Shown here one piece after another: positions 1 to 12,127 of a stretch of DNA of 64,000 nucleotides; positions within the stretch are counted from its first letter, which is position 1, and each line of letters begins with the position of its first letter. Source of the stretch: Clarireedia homoeocarpa. Lineage: Eukaryota > Ascomycota > Leotiomycetes > Helotiales > Rutstroemiaceae. Under the pieces are notes generated by a model that had not been told where the DNA came from, ran no database searches, and worked only from the letters and a program-made list of their open reading frames with translations. The stretch spans positions 280,501 to 344,500 of the forward strand of contig LNKV01000021.1 of NCBI GenBank assembly GCA_001465935.1. The letters run 5' to 3'. A program made the translations under genes and the position numbers.

Positions 1-1935
1 CTTTACTCTATTTTGTCTTTATCAAATTTAACAAGTTAGCAGTCACTTCACGTGTCTCGTTCATCACGAGTTTTGCAGAGGATAGCCGGAGGATCACCTG
101 CGGGAGGATATTTGTAATACATATGTACGGTGTGACCTAGTTTCAGCAAGTTTTCTTTAGCAGATAGACAGCGGTTCGACATTTCCTTTTTCCAAAGGGG
201 ATTCAAAACTCCCCAAATTACTTCTTCTTGAGCCTCATTGATTAGCACACCTAATTATATTATTCTCACATTTTGGATGGCTGCATCACCCAGCGTAACG
301 CCTAAAACCTATCCTTGTCTCCTGCATGTAACCTTCACACCATATTCAAGTCAGCTGCGGAGTCCCCCACGTCCACTATCGCGAATTGCGAACAGAGTAG
401 ATCCCTGTCCTTCCTTAGCATTTCCAGAAAGGTATAGGCGACTAGCATAGGAAGGAATCATATATCGTAGAGTCATAATCTAGATTGCAAGAAATCAAAA
501 GCAAATGCAAAACCTCCTCGTACGACCCACCCCCACGGTCCGAGCCATAGCTTCCTCTCGCGGTACCCATCCCCCGACGTTCCCCAAACAATACGTTACC
601 ATGCAACGTAAGACGGCGAGGCTTTCACCGCTCGTGCTTTGACTCTCTTGCATTGGCTGCTAATACGGGTTGGGCAAAAGGCAACCTGCATTTCGATTAC
701 GGCACAGCGTTTGTGACTCTATAGCAATCTCATTTTATTTACGTTGTATGCAGTCACAGAGAGAACCCATCAGCGTATTTGCAGTCATGACGTCCTTTTT
801 CCTAGGTAGAACAATCGAAGTGGCTTACATTCTTTGGACAATGATGCTGTTGCTTATCCCTGCTGCAGCTTATCCCTGCTGCAGGTCTTAATATCGGGGG
901 GTGATACGCGAGGAGCCCTGCGCTATGACCGCGATGTGAGTTATGACTGAGCTAGGGACTTTTGTTTCGGGGGCTTTGTTTCTTTGCTATTCCTTGTACA
1001 TAATGCGCGTCTCTGTCACACGAGAAAGGGAGTGGTGCAGCTGGACCATTGTTTAATGAGACACCATATTTATGCACTTAACGGGCAGGTTCATATTATT
1101 ATTATATTGGACAGGTATTGCATTTCAGGTGCCCCAGAAAGTCGTCAATGGATGAGATGCAAACCAAGTGCGAAATTGCATGCTGCTTTTTGACGGGTTT
1201 ATGCATCATAATAGCGCGTTCGGGTAAGCTTGCTGATTCGAAGGAATAAGGCTGCAGCGGTGGATTACCACCTCTTTAATGGTGTAAATATTTTCCGTGA
1301 ATATAATAAATCAACGGGTGTGTAAAGTAGTGATTTCCACCAGAAAGCTCTCGCAGCATTGGGTTATTCATGTCCTGGCGCCCGATGGTGGATTCGATAT
1401 GGCATTCGATGCACGTGGAGTCAGGTAAATGGACATAATATATGCGGCTCTGATGAACAAGAGCGATTGGTCGCTCCTGTCACGCAATTTGGAAATCTCT
1501 CTGCATCAGATTGGGGGGGGAAAAAAGCCAAGCGTTTCATGGAAACCGTGAAATGCATCATATTCATTCGTGACTCGTAGATGGCTGCAGGTTGCTCAAG
1601 GGCATACAAATCAACTCATATCTGAGCCTAAAAACTGGCGTGCATGCTGCTGAAAAACGTATGGACTGAATGGGGCCTCCCATCATAAACATAAATAGGC
1701 CGTGAATAACTCTGTAAGAGACAAGCAGAAATTGTAACGAATCGTCAAGCGTGAAATTCAAGTAGAACAGGATGTGAAGAAATTAACAAGTGTAACTGAA
1801 AACACGAGGACCGACGCGGCGCAGAGTAGGAAACGAGTGCAGCACAATGTCTTGGCCATGTAACGTATATAATTCGGAGAAAAAGGTGCTTCATAAGAGA
1901 ATGGGAGAACGACGGGGTGCTTCTGGAGGTGTCTC
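1..1935. other. No supportable gene
   Basis: Only short open frames without domain-like composition occur here. A reading frame of 66 codons on the minus strand (48-248) has no recognisable motif. A 16 bp unit is directly duplicated at 852-883. The interval lies downstream of the DUF6590 gene and could hold its 3' UTR near 1900. Confidence 0.5.
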
Positions 1936-3376
1936 TTACTGGTTAGTGGGTTTTTTGCTGTCTTTTCTGTGCTTTTTTGGATGATTAGCACGCGGTGGAT
2001 GAGGTTTTGGCCTTTCCGACGGCTCTGTTCGTTTGAAAGGACAGTTGTAACAAAGTGATGGCATCGAGTCTTGGTGCACCATGCCAATGTTCAGAACCCG
2101 CACATAATGCTCAACCGTGTAAATTTTGCTGTAATTCAATCTCGATTTTGGATCCAGTTGAGCTTCGGGGTAGGATTCTTCTGAATTGACCTTGATTGGG
2201 AGTTTAGTGAGTTGTTCGGTCACGATGGTCCCATCCTGAGCTGTGTACGAATGTGGTTCGGGTACAAAGTCAGTCGTGTATATAATTGTGTGCTGCTGAA
2301 CATCGGGCAGGTTTCGTTTCAAAGTAGCTTCCCCAGAGTAAGTATGAATTGGGCTACTTGTATGATTAGAACATCGGTCTTACTCGGTAGAGAAATATGC
2401 TATAACCAGGGAACATACCAGCATATTGAGTTGCCATGCTGTTTCCAGACAACTACGAACCGTCGAATCTCTGTATAAGCAGTTCCTTGGAGGTAGGTAG
2501 TGCTAAAATGTGAACCGTTTCGCGAGCCACCCCCTGCCGGGACCTTGTCTCTTGCTGGTTCAGTCCACAGCATCATAAAAACTCTGCCAACCCTAAAGAA
2601 GTTATCTTGCTCCCTTTCACTCACAGTCTTATATCCTGATTGGAGTCAATAGAAGCTTTTGATTCTAAGACGGATACTGACGTGGATCAAGGTATTCGCT
2701 ATTTGCATCATCTGGACCTTTGGAGATGTGCCTCTGAACGGGGTATTCAAGTCCTGGGTCATAAAAGCTGGCTACTGTCACATCAGCTGCCAGGTACAAG
2801 AAATAAACTAGAGGGCACAGAACCTGGTACTTGTTGTGCTTGGGGAGGCGCCAAGGACATTTGCCCAAAGCTGTATGCAGTGCTATCAACTGCCGAAGGC
2901 GCTGCATTCATTGGGGCGTACGTGTACTCTTGATTGCGAGAAGTAGTCAACTGGTAAGGGGAAGGATTTATGTACCTCATGGACATACTCCCTGTCATTC
3001 CAGTTGCGTTTGTTGACGGCCAGGCTGGGGCGGCGTTGTAATCTCGACTCGAGGAAGCCACGGTAGTACCATGATAAGTATTTGTCGGCGATGATATTAA
3101 CGAGAAAGACGCCCTTGGGGTAGCATCATGGTCGTTGTTGGGATAATCTGGATAATATGTACCTGAGTTCTGGTATGGCCCTGCTGATGAGCCTCCAGTG
3201 CTTTGTGCGCCAACGTAGACGTCTGCATTTGCAGTCCGGGGCGTTTGATATTGGTCAACAGCAGCGTTGTTATATCGATACTCGTACGTTCCATCAGGTT
3301 TCAAGCGACTCATATACCAATCGTTCCGGGAAGGGTCCCAGTTCCAGCCCGACCAGCCTGAAGATAAATCAGCCAT
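1936..3376 (-). CDS. DUF6590 domain protein
   Basis: This is a fungus-specific protein of unknown function. The first exon starts at an ATG at 3376 and encodes a Trp/Tyr-rich start (WSGWNWDPSRNDWY, then KPDGTYEYRY) of the kind that often precedes DUF6590. A low-complexity Ser/Thr/Pro/Tyr linker follows. The DUF6590 core is split by introns: YLDPR joins YKTVSEREQDNFFRVGRVF across an intron at 2636-2681, and FVVVWKQHGNSIC joins PIHTYSGEATLKRNLP across an intron at 2354-2418. The core ends with IIYTTDF and the family hallmark LDPKSRLNYSKIYTVEHYV. The tail is basic (Lys/Pro/His). A further intron between about 2780 and 2850 is needed to keep frame, but I could not fix its edges. The gene is divergent from the gene at 4035. 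The family call is strong from these motifs; the molecular function is unknown. Confidence 0.8.
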
Positions 3377-4034
3377 AATAGCGGTAACGCACACGCACCA
3401 AAAGCTGACATATTCACCCGGACCATCGTGGAGATTTTATGCAAATATGTCGACGAGACAACTCCGCACTCACACTATGGAGCCGCAATCACAATCAATA
3501 TTATCCCGATAGCATGAAATGAATATATTGGAATTGAGTCGAACTGTCATTTCGATTCGTTAGATATTCTGCAGCAATAAGCCAGTGCAACCACTTGGTT
3601 GGTAGTCGTTGACACACAAATCGGAATGTAGGTAGATAGTATATAGGTTGCGTAAAGACAAGGAGTATGATTGGTAGAGCAATTCTTTATCAGAACAAGG
3701 TGGCTAGGTGGAACTCCTGCCGCTTTATGGCGTATGCTCATGGATTGTAAATTCCCTGTGCGATATGTCCAAGTATATACGTACATATCCCAGTGTGACT
3801 TCTGGGTGGCTGAAGCATAGCACTTATGCCCACAGCGAAATTAGTGTAACGCTGTTCACCCCATTCTGTCTTATGTATGATATGATTAGCTCTGGTGTCT
3901 ACGCGATCATTGTTCAGTACTGAACCCCCGGGTTTTGGCAACTTACATCCCATTAAAGAATTCATCGTCCTTGAATTCCGCAGACTGAGCCTCGGCTATG
4001 AAGAGTATCGCTCACTGCCGGGCAGCACAATGTG
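3377..4034. promoter_or_regulatory. Divergent intergenic region
   Basis: This is about 660 bp between the minus-strand DUF6590 gene and the plus-strand gene at 4035, so it presumably contains both promoters. I saw no convincing TATA box or repeated operator-like motif. Confidence 0.4.
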
Positions 4035-5447
4035 ATGTGGAAATTTTGGGTACCGCAAAAGGGCTCTTTCTGTGCCCTGGAAATGCTAACCGTGCTCTAG
4101 AAATCTCTATTTCGTTCTTCGGGTAAGCACGACGGTGCATGTCATGATAGTCGACATCGTGGGAACGAGAGCTCTCATTTCTCGAATAGCATTGACCGAG
4201 ACTCACGAACATTAAATATTCGGGACTCGCTGGCAGATGAAGGACGCAAAAATAGTGCCAGGCATGATTCGAGGGACCAGATTGATGAAGTTCATCGTCC
4301 GGTGGAACAATCACAACGTCGGCTGGACGAGCCTCGCTTGGTAGCGCTACTGCATGGATTACACAATCTGTCAGATTTGCGACAAGCAGCATCTTCGGCA
4401 CAAGTGGAAGTTAGGGAAAAGATGCTGGAAGTCGGCTACAAGAGAAACAATGTTGCACAAGCTGATGCAAATTTTATGAAGGAACTTCAACGGCTCCAAG
4501 TTCAGCAACAACTTGGGCAATTCGAAGAGCTTTCGAAGCTCGCAGCTGAGTGTCAATTGGCACGTGATGGTCTAGGTCCTCTGGAGAACGAAAGTGCTCA
4601 GATTTTTGGTAACTGGGAGGGCAAAATGTGGGTCTTGGGTCAAGAAGAAGATGCACTGTATAACGAGTTCGCATACGAATTTGCCCCCCAACTGTCGAGT
4701 GTCGGTACAGACATGGTTTCCAGTGAAGGTTCATCGACGAGTGCGAACAGTGAGATCTTGGATGATCACTGTCTACACGATAATGCTGGATTGATACCTG
4801 TTCGCCCTGGAAGTTCTGTGGTATCATTTTCAAGTATACCAGTGCCTACTACAATTTATATTCCTCCACAGAAGAATACCGTACGCCCTAACCAAAGTCA
4901 GAACTCAATGCTGTTAGGCCTAATAAGCATGGAACAATCTAATTCGGAAGAGCATGAAGACGACATGATGTCTGATTTGGACTCCGGTATAGCGAATTTG
5001 GATCGCGACTCAGAAACTGGAATAGTTGCTAGACAATCCTCAGGCCCCGAATCATTTCCAAAACTTCTAACAGACTTCAGCACACGACGGGACCGCGTTC
5101 GGAAGTGGCTCCTGCAAACCACATTAGTCTCCAAATCCGAGGCAAATCTGGTGGGGTGGCAGCTCATGTCGCAGTCGCCGGATAAGCCGTCCAATTGGTC
5201 TCAGTTGGTGGTTGCATTACTAGAGCTTGATGAGGCTGTATCCAAGTGGCAGTTCGGCTCTAGGAATAGAAGTCCAGAAGAGGAAGAAGAAAACATGAAT
5301 CTTGATCTTTCACACGGAGGCTTGCACCAACCATCAAATCGATTGAACCAAAACACCACGCTAAATGAGTACAAAATCCTAGGAGTAACGGATACCCCTC
5401 CCAAATCACTGCTGGATGATGATCTTGGAGAAGCACAAGAAGCCTGA
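4035..5447 (+). CDS. Unrecognised coiled-coil protein
   Basis: The main exon runs 4101-5447. The frame is open upstream of position 4302 but has no in-frame ATG there. A branch-like GCTAAC followed by CTCTAG at 4100 is a good acceptor, and an ATG at 4035 gives a five-codon first exon (MWKFW) ending at a GTACCG donor at 4050; that start is inferred. The predicted product is about 453 residues. An N-terminal Ser/Arg/Asp-rich part is followed by a helical, Gln/Glu-rich segment with coiled-coil character (around VREKMLEVGYKRNNVAQAD and KELQRLQVQQQLGQFEELSK). A Ser-rich acidic middle comes next, and then a compact Trp-containing helical region near the C-terminus (RVRKWLLQTTLVSKSEANLV, NWSQLVVALLELDEAVSKW). 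I recognise no named family. The length and absence of stops support a real gene. Confidence 0.7.
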
Positions 5448-6743
5448 TAGCTATTGCGAGCCTTGTGATTGGAGTGCATCTGTGTTTTTGTGGTAATGAG
5501 GCAGCTAGGTAGTAACAAGGTTTTATTTCCTTCTTGCCAGTAGAAGATATCGTATATGTATTGACCTATGAAGGACTACCATTTAAAGTGGCAATTGCAT
5601 CCCACATACCCATTGTGTTGTTATGCATATCGATAGAGGTCATCAGGCCAGTCTTTGACCAACAACCATTCATAGATCGTTGCAAGACTTCCACTCGAAA
5701 AAGCAAAAACAAAAAATATTGCGACAGATAAGTACTTGGTAGGATTGTCGCGGCCCGATCCGTGCTACACTGTATAATACAGTTTCTCAGAAAGCCATGT
5801 AGTAAACATCGAGGTGGGGGTTTCGGGAACGACAGAGTAGTGCCAATTCTGGTTTGCCGTCTGGAAGGCTAAATAGGGATAAGAAAGCACACAGCTTGGC
5901 AGCAATAGAACTAATGCGGCGACAAGACTAGCTAGCCATCCTTGTCCAACGCACATGTCAACAAACGGGGCATAGTACATAACAGTAACCTATTTCGAGG
6001 CTACCTAAAGTCGTCACATATCAGACGCCTTTTGCATGTGCCAAGTGCCAAGAACCATGTTCTGATTAGTGATATGTTTTGACCGCGAGTCGAGAAACGA
6101 TGGAGATGTACTTAGCACGAAGCACCCTCGGTACCTCAACATCACTCCTCGACAAGGCTGCGATCATATCATACATACGAAAAGTTTAATTTTCCACAGA
6201 TGGCATCCATTGTTAATGCTCTCTATGGGAATTCTATAAATGGCTTCAAAAAGAATTGAGGATGGGGGTGATCCTGCGCTGCGCCACCATTACTAATTAT
6301 GAAACCCCTTTTGATCACTCAGGCTATATCCCACACAGCATCGTTTGCCCTGTTCCGGCCACAACAAGCATGGGGAGAAATCCTGCCTGTTAGAAATCCG
6401 TATAGGAAGCCTCATATAGAGTTATATGGGCAGTTTTCTGTCATGTCATCGAAATTTCCCCCACCTGTGCCACCTGCAGCATCTAGCATCGCGAGAGGCG
6501 TAGATTTCAAGCCCCGCCTCAGGATAACTTCCACCACCATGGCAGGAACCAGTGAAATTTCGTATGATCCTGTTTGAATTCCTATCATTATTCTGTCTGA
6601 GGATCCAAAGGTAGGACTTGTCGCACAAGAAATTCATTCACTGACTTGTGCGTTTTTTTATTATTGTTTGTTTACCAGAGATTTGTGATGATATTTTGAC
6701 GCAGTCAGATCGGTTCAATTCTTTCTTTTTGTTTTGGGGGAAA
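5448..6743. other. Intergenic; small ORF and 5' UTR intron candidate
   Basis: There is no supported gene. A minus-strand frame at 5765-5980 could encode 71 residues with one hydrophobic stretch (LASLVAALVLLLPSCVLSY), but nothing else supports it. Upstream of the DUF6536 gene, the interval from about 6612 (GTAGGACTT) to the acceptor TTTACCAG at about 6678 looks like a 5' UTR intron. A plus-strand frame at 6442-6577 (MSSKFPPPVPP start) might be a short upstream ORF. Confidence 0.3.
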
Positions 6744-9700
6744 ATGTATGAAGATCGCAATGGAGGGAACTCACGATTTCCAGATTTGTTACGAAGAGAC
6801 TTTGATGAAATACAATTACGAGAAATACCACCGACGCCTATTAAGTCGACATTCGACAATGATCAGAAAGCAGAATCAAAGGCGCTGTCGGGAGCAGAGT
6901 CGGAAAGTTTGATGCAATCAAATGCTAGGTCAAGAAGTCCTTCAAGGGAACGGAGCAGAGAACGTGAGCACAAGAGATCGGAATCAACATACTCCATATT
7001 TCCTGATATCCCGAGGCGCAAATCAACAGCATCTACAAAAACGACGAGAACAAGGGCAACTTCCCACGCAGGATCTGAGCGATCAACAAGACTCGATGTC
7101 CCGGCACGAAACAGCACCAAATCTACGAGATCAAGGGCCAATTCAAATGCATCTGAAAGATCTTTAGCTCTTGAGATTCCAGCTCAAACTGAAGCAACAT
7201 CTTCAAGATCAAGGGCTAATTCCAATGCGTCTGAAAGATCGTTAGCTCTTGAGATTCCGGCTCAGATCGAAGGAATATCCTCACGACCGCGAGGTATTTC
7301 AAACTCAGACTCTACATACTCTACTGCTTCAAATAGCCAAGATTGGGGTGATAATAAACACCTTCTTTCTTCTCATCCACCCGCGCCCGTGGTTTCACAA
7401 GATGACTTGATGGCGCAATTCGAATCATTTGTGGAGTAAGCATATTTTGCTCGTGACGCTCTGCTCCTCACTGACAGATATCAGCTCGATGGACCAAGTG
7501 CCGAATCGAAGAATAACTTTAAAGCAAAACAAAGCACCCGCTTCCCAAAAGGTAAAGTGGATGAATTTTCACAAGATTCTCCGTAATTCGTGGCCAAACG
7601 TTCTTCATGAGAAGACCCAAGACGGCGGGTCGGCAGGCAACGAGCAACGTACGCGGCAATGGAAGAGCCGCTGTTTCATTGCATCAGTTTTCATGGGTTC
7701 CGTGCTTATCATTCATGTTGTATTCATGATATGGGCAGCTCGACGATCCGGGGGTGAAGCAAATATTGGCATTATCTACCAAGGAGAGTGTGCAACGGTT
7801 GATAATATGAGCATGGGCTTGCACATACTCATTAATGTAATTGCAATGATTGCTACAACAGCTAGCTTGTGTGGAATGTACTTTCTCAGTTCTCCGACGA
7901 GACAAGAAGTAGATGAGGCTCATGCTAGAGGCAGAAGTCTAGACATAGGGGTCTTAAGCGTACGAAATCTGAAGACTCTTAAGAAGAAAGCTCTATTTGG
8001 TGTCCTAATGATATCTTCCCTTCCAATTCATCTCTTGTCAGTATACCACCCATGCAGCTCGTCTAGAATGTCTAGCTTTGAGAAAGAAAATGCTAATATC
8101 AAATAAGTGGAAATTCTATCGTCTTCACGGCAAGTCCGACTCTGGATTACGATGTAGTCATAGCTACCCCGCTATTTCTCAATAATAAAGCAGTCGACTG
8201 CTCCCAGGACGTCTCAGCAAGCTGCACAAGTATAGGCTCGACTCCCACGGTCTGTTCGACGCAACCACTTAACTCATCCTCACCACATTACACCACCAAT
8301 CTTTGCAATACCGCCACGTCCCTGCACCACAACTTCACAGCAAACCAGCTCCACCGTCTTAACACGACCGAATGTTTAACCACATATTCCACCCTCTCCA
8401 ACCCCTCCTCGAACTACGCCAACCTCCTTGTAATTACCAAAACCCAACCTCTCACAACCAACAACAGCATCCTCCTCGCCTTCCACCATCTTCAATACAC
8501 ATCCATGCTCACCTCCGCACACACTTGGACCTGCGGTCCCGACGATCCTCTCCCCGGTCAAAAAGCATGTGATATACCCAACCTCATCCTCAACGCCGAC
8601 ATCTGGACACTTGGCCCCCCACTTCTTCCCATTTCCCCGAACTCAACTTCTACATCGCTTATCCAAGCTCCTTCCCAGCGCTGGGAAATCGATTACTGTC
8701 TCGCTGCTGCGCTTCCTTCTACCCCACTTTGCGAGCTCCAATACAGCCGTTTCATAACGCTCATACTGATTGCGTCCACGGGAATAAAGTTTCTCGCTCT
8801 CATCGTCATTACATTTAGCTTATCTTCTACTCCTGTCCTATCACATATTGCAGATGCAGTATTTTCATTCCGCGAGCGCAGTGACGCTGTTACATCGCAT
8901 CGGAATTTCATTCATCGGAACTCAGCTTGGAAGTCGAAAGATGGACTTTTGATCCTGGAGCCAGAGGTAGAGGGCAAGGAGAGAAAACTGCGATGGTTTC
9001 ATGCCGCCAGTCTGCCGCTTTGGCTAGGCGCTTTATTTTTGTACGTTGCTCTCTCTGTCTCTCTCTCGGCTCGATCCTGCCACCTCCGTTGCACCTCCTC
9101 TCCACCTCTCCCTATACGAACCCAAAGCTAACAAACCCTTCCTAGCTCAACCGCTCTCCTGGCCACAACTCTTGTCCTTCTCACCACCTCCACCATTCCA
9201 ATTCCCAGCCCATACACCATCCCCCCCGGCCGCTCCTCATCCCTCTCCATCCTCAAAATATTCTCCTTCTCCAGCCAGACGTTCGACCCTTCTTCTCACA
9301 CAACTACCCCTCAACTACTACTCGCCGCTCTATTTACCAATATGCCACAGTTCTTAGTTTCGATCTCAATCTTTCTCTTCGAGCAAATCTATTATCGTAT
9401 GCGGGCTGCTTATGTATTTTCTTTACTTGTCTCTGATAATGATGCTACGGATATGAATACGAATACAAACCCCGACACGAATACAAATGTCAATAAATCA
9501 AAACAAAAAATCCCCTCACTCCAGGAAACATACCCTCTCCCCGCCCTCCTATCCCTAATCCTGCATATCATGATCTCGCAAGCGTTATTTATCCACCACG
9601 TTTTCGCAGTATATACGAATAATCTGGAAGAGAAGGAAAAAATGGAGTATTTGGATATACAGTATACGCCATTAGGAATCCTTATCTCGCTAGTGCTTGG

Positions 9701-9833
9701 GGTGGTGATGGTATGGTGGTTAGTGGGGAGTGGAGGAAGAAGGTTGAAGGGTAGAGGGGTGGTTGTTGGGAGTGGGAGTTTGGAGATTGCGGGGGCTTGT
9801 GGTGGGAGGAAGGGGAGGGGGAGGGGATTGTGA
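6744..9833 (+). CDS. DUF6536 multi-pass membrane protein
   Basis: Four exons are inferred: 6744-7435, 7485-8036, 8108-9040 and 9146-9833, giving about 954 residues. All three introns have good donors (GTAAGC, GTCAGT, GTACGT) and acceptors, and they keep frame. The N-terminal ~230 residues are cytosolic-looking, rich in Ser/Arg, with a near-exact internal duplication around SRANSNASERSLALEIPAQ. The DUF6536 domain follows: a membrane segment at FIASVFMGSVLIIHVVFMI, then GIIYQGECATVDNMSMGLH, then the family-typical SSPTRQEVDEAHARGRSLDIG and SVRNLKTLKKKALF, and GNSIVFTASPTLDYDVVIAT after intron 2. The C-terminal half has more membrane helices, including NMPQFLVSISIFLFEQIYYR and TPLGILISLVLGVVMVWWLV. 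This is a fungus-restricted family with no established function. A long minus-strand frame opposite the last exon is a shadow. Confidence 0.85.
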
Positions 9834-11193
9834 ATGGGATTATGAATGGGATTATGAATGGGCTTGGAGAGGAATGGAAAGGAAAGGGGGTGTGGGGTTA
9901 TGTGATGATTTGAAATTTTAGGTGTTATGGAATGGTATTGGATTGTATATGAAGGATTGTTATATAGAAAGAGTGACTTCTTCAAGGCATTGATGGGAGC
10001 CCGGGGCGTTGGAAAGTACTTGTAGATATATATGCTGGAGATGATTTGTAAATGGATGATACCACTAGATAGATAGTAATTCATGTACCACCTATCAATA
10101 TCAGAAGACTTCGATTGAATCTCGCCTTGTTCTTTTCGACAGTTGCAATAGATTTTCTTCATTTCTCCAAAGTTGCTTGGGCGGGGTTTTACAGCATGTT
10201 CAGGACCCCCTTTTGAGTAGAAAACAACCCCGCCGTTTGCACCGAGGCCATTTCAAGATGTAACCCTCGAAATCACTGTATTTTCTGTGTGAAACCGTTT
10301 CATGGGTTTGCTTACGATCTGGCAAAGGCGTTTTATGAACTCAGCGAACAAGCGACGATTACGCGGATTGTGAAATTAGGGGGTATTGAGCTGGCTTTTT
10401 CTTTCAAATAACTCAGCTCATACTGTATTCGCAGAATGATATACTAGGCACGTAGCATGGGGACCGTTCGGATGAGTCTGTCATGATACCACTGAGCCTA
10501 ATGCATTATATGCACGAGCGTAGTTGTCCAGAAGTTTCCTTTTAGGCCAGGAGGCGGAGTTGAAACTCAGGAAAGACTTGCTTCCATGAGGGTATATGTG
10601 ATCGTGTGGCCTATGAGTATTAGGACTGCAATTCCAGCTTGGTCGTCCTTCTAGGTGAATATCAAACTTAGAATGGCAGTACCCAGCGTGCACCTGGATA
10701 GTCCAGCCAGAAGCTACCGGTATCCAAAGACGATGGTATCACGCATCGACATCTTGTCGCGTTATTCTCCCGCCGCCAAAGTTATCCAGGCTAACATTTG
10801 CGGGCATGAGACAAGACAAGAAACGCAAAAGCAATTATACCAGAAATTACCCACCTCAAGAAAGGAGCCATCCGTGATCACTGCTCATGGACATTTTCTG
10901 AGATCATTGTAGTAATAGTACTTGCGTTACGTTTAGCATCATCTGGCAAGACTTCCAATGAGCTTTCAGCAGAGCATTGAAACCCCGACGCAGAGCGCGA
11001 TTAACTGGCCACAAAGAGTTGGAGTCTTTCCTGGAAGCATAAAAGGTGCTCAGTTCGTTGCAAGAATGTGAAATTTATCTTCAGTCTCTAAGTAGCGGGT
11101 AACCTCTATGAAACACTCAACCAGATCAAGAGTTCGGGTAACAGTATAGTTACACCCTCTATTTGTACCGACAATAAAAGCAGGATCCCATCT
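9834..11193. other. Intergenic
   Basis: No gene is seen. A 12 bp unit (ATGAATGGGATT) is repeated about three times at 9832-9862, directly after the stop codon of the DUF6536 gene. The rest shows only short, unsupported frames. Confidence 0.45.
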
Positions 11194-11228
11194 TCATATG
11201 CACAATCGAGGAGTATATGGTAACCATT

Positions 11229-11786
11229 TTAGATGTCCCTAAACCCTTCCAGTTCCCTCTCTCCTCCCTCCAATTCATTCCATCCACCCCAACTCACCTG
11301 CTCGACCCCATCAAAATTCTCAGTCAACTTCTTCACAGTAAGTTCCGCAGTATCTTCATAATTCACCGCATGCTGCTTCAAAACCCTTCTCAACCTATCC
11401 TGCATTTTTCTATGCGTCAAGTTATCTTCCAGAAGGCAAGCTTTTCCAAACAGAGCGTATGCGAGAAGATCTAGAGAAATAATCTCAGGTTCGACCCATT
11501 TTCGCACTTGTACGGGAGAATTCTGAATTCGTTCTCTACGTCGTAGAGCTCTGGCAGTGGCTTTCTGGAGGTCGAGTACTTTTTTCGGGACGATGTTATC
11601 GATTTCTTCGTTGTATTCTCGTACGGCAGGATTTTGGGGCGCGTCAAGATCGATTGCGGTACGAGGAAGAATAAATGGTTCGCTCTTGGAACTTGCGCAT
11701 CGTTTCGATATTTGCAGAGACTGAGGACAGCGTGATGGAGTAAATGCTGATGGGTGGAACAAATTGTATAATTGTCGGGGAGTCAT
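11229..11786 (-). CDS. Unknown protein, probable mitochondrial import signal
   Basis: The ATG at 11786 is chosen because the frame upstream lacks ATG and because the first ~40 residues (MTPRQLYNLFHPSAFTPSR...SKRCASSKSEPF) look like a mitochondrial presequence: basic, hydroxylated and lacking acids. A helical, charged body follows (REYNEEIDNIVPKKVLDLQK, ARALRRRERIQNSP, VRKWVEPEIISLDLLAYALF), giving about 185 residues as an uninterrupted frame. A strong donor (CAG|GTGAGT at 11297) lies 23 codons before the stop. If it is used, with the acceptor TTTAG ending at 11239, the C-terminus is replaced by about 15 residues ending at 11194. I do not recognise the family; a mitochondrial ribosome or respiratory-chain accessory protein is possible but unproven. 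It is divergent from SYF2 by 341 bp. Confidence 0.6.
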   Translation of the reverse strand: MTPRQLYNLFHPSAFTPSRCPQSLQISKRCASSKSEPFILPRTAIDLDAPQNPAVREYNEEIDNIVPKKVLDLQKATARALRRRERIQNSPVQVRKWVEPEIISLDLLAYALFGKACLLEDNLTHRKMQDRLRRVLKQHAVNYEDTAELTVKKLTENFDGVEQVSWGGWNELEGGERELEGFRDI

Positions 11787-12127
11787 GTTGAAGTTTGAAA
11801 GAGCTACGAGAGCACTCTGCAGTTGATGATCAGGACATGTTTTCGAAAGTAAAGTGGTGGGCTCATCCTGGAATCGTGGGGAAGTGGGAGCAAATCCGGG
11901 GTTGGGGTTGGGTTCTAGGCCGGGTTGCTGAGTCAGCAAGCCGATTCTAGTGGTTTTGTTAGCCGGTTTGTTTTGGACCTCAGGCTATGACAGCAAGTCC
12001 TGGTCCTAATCTCAATTACATCAATAATTGCTCGCAGCCACCATTCCTCATCACCACAACCATATTCACAGCTCTTGTCCTTGGAGTTCGACACACTACA
12101 AACTTGCCACTTAGTCGACATATCATC
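11787..12127. promoter_or_regulatory. Shared divergent promoter region
   Basis: This is 341 bp between the start of the unknown mitochondrial-type gene (minus) and SYF2 (plus). It must carry both promoters. No specific factor site was identified. Confidence 0.4.

Noticed and set aside
6299..6577. Plus-strand 92-codon frame before the DUF6536 gene
   Set aside because: It cannot be joined in frame to the ATG at 6744 by a convincing donor and acceptor; more likely 5' leader sequence.
9410..10162. Minus-strand frame of 250 codons
   Set aside because: It lies opposite the last exon of the DUF6536 gene and its 3' flank, contains Ile/Tyr/Pro/His-biased translation typical of antisense frames, and has no motif.
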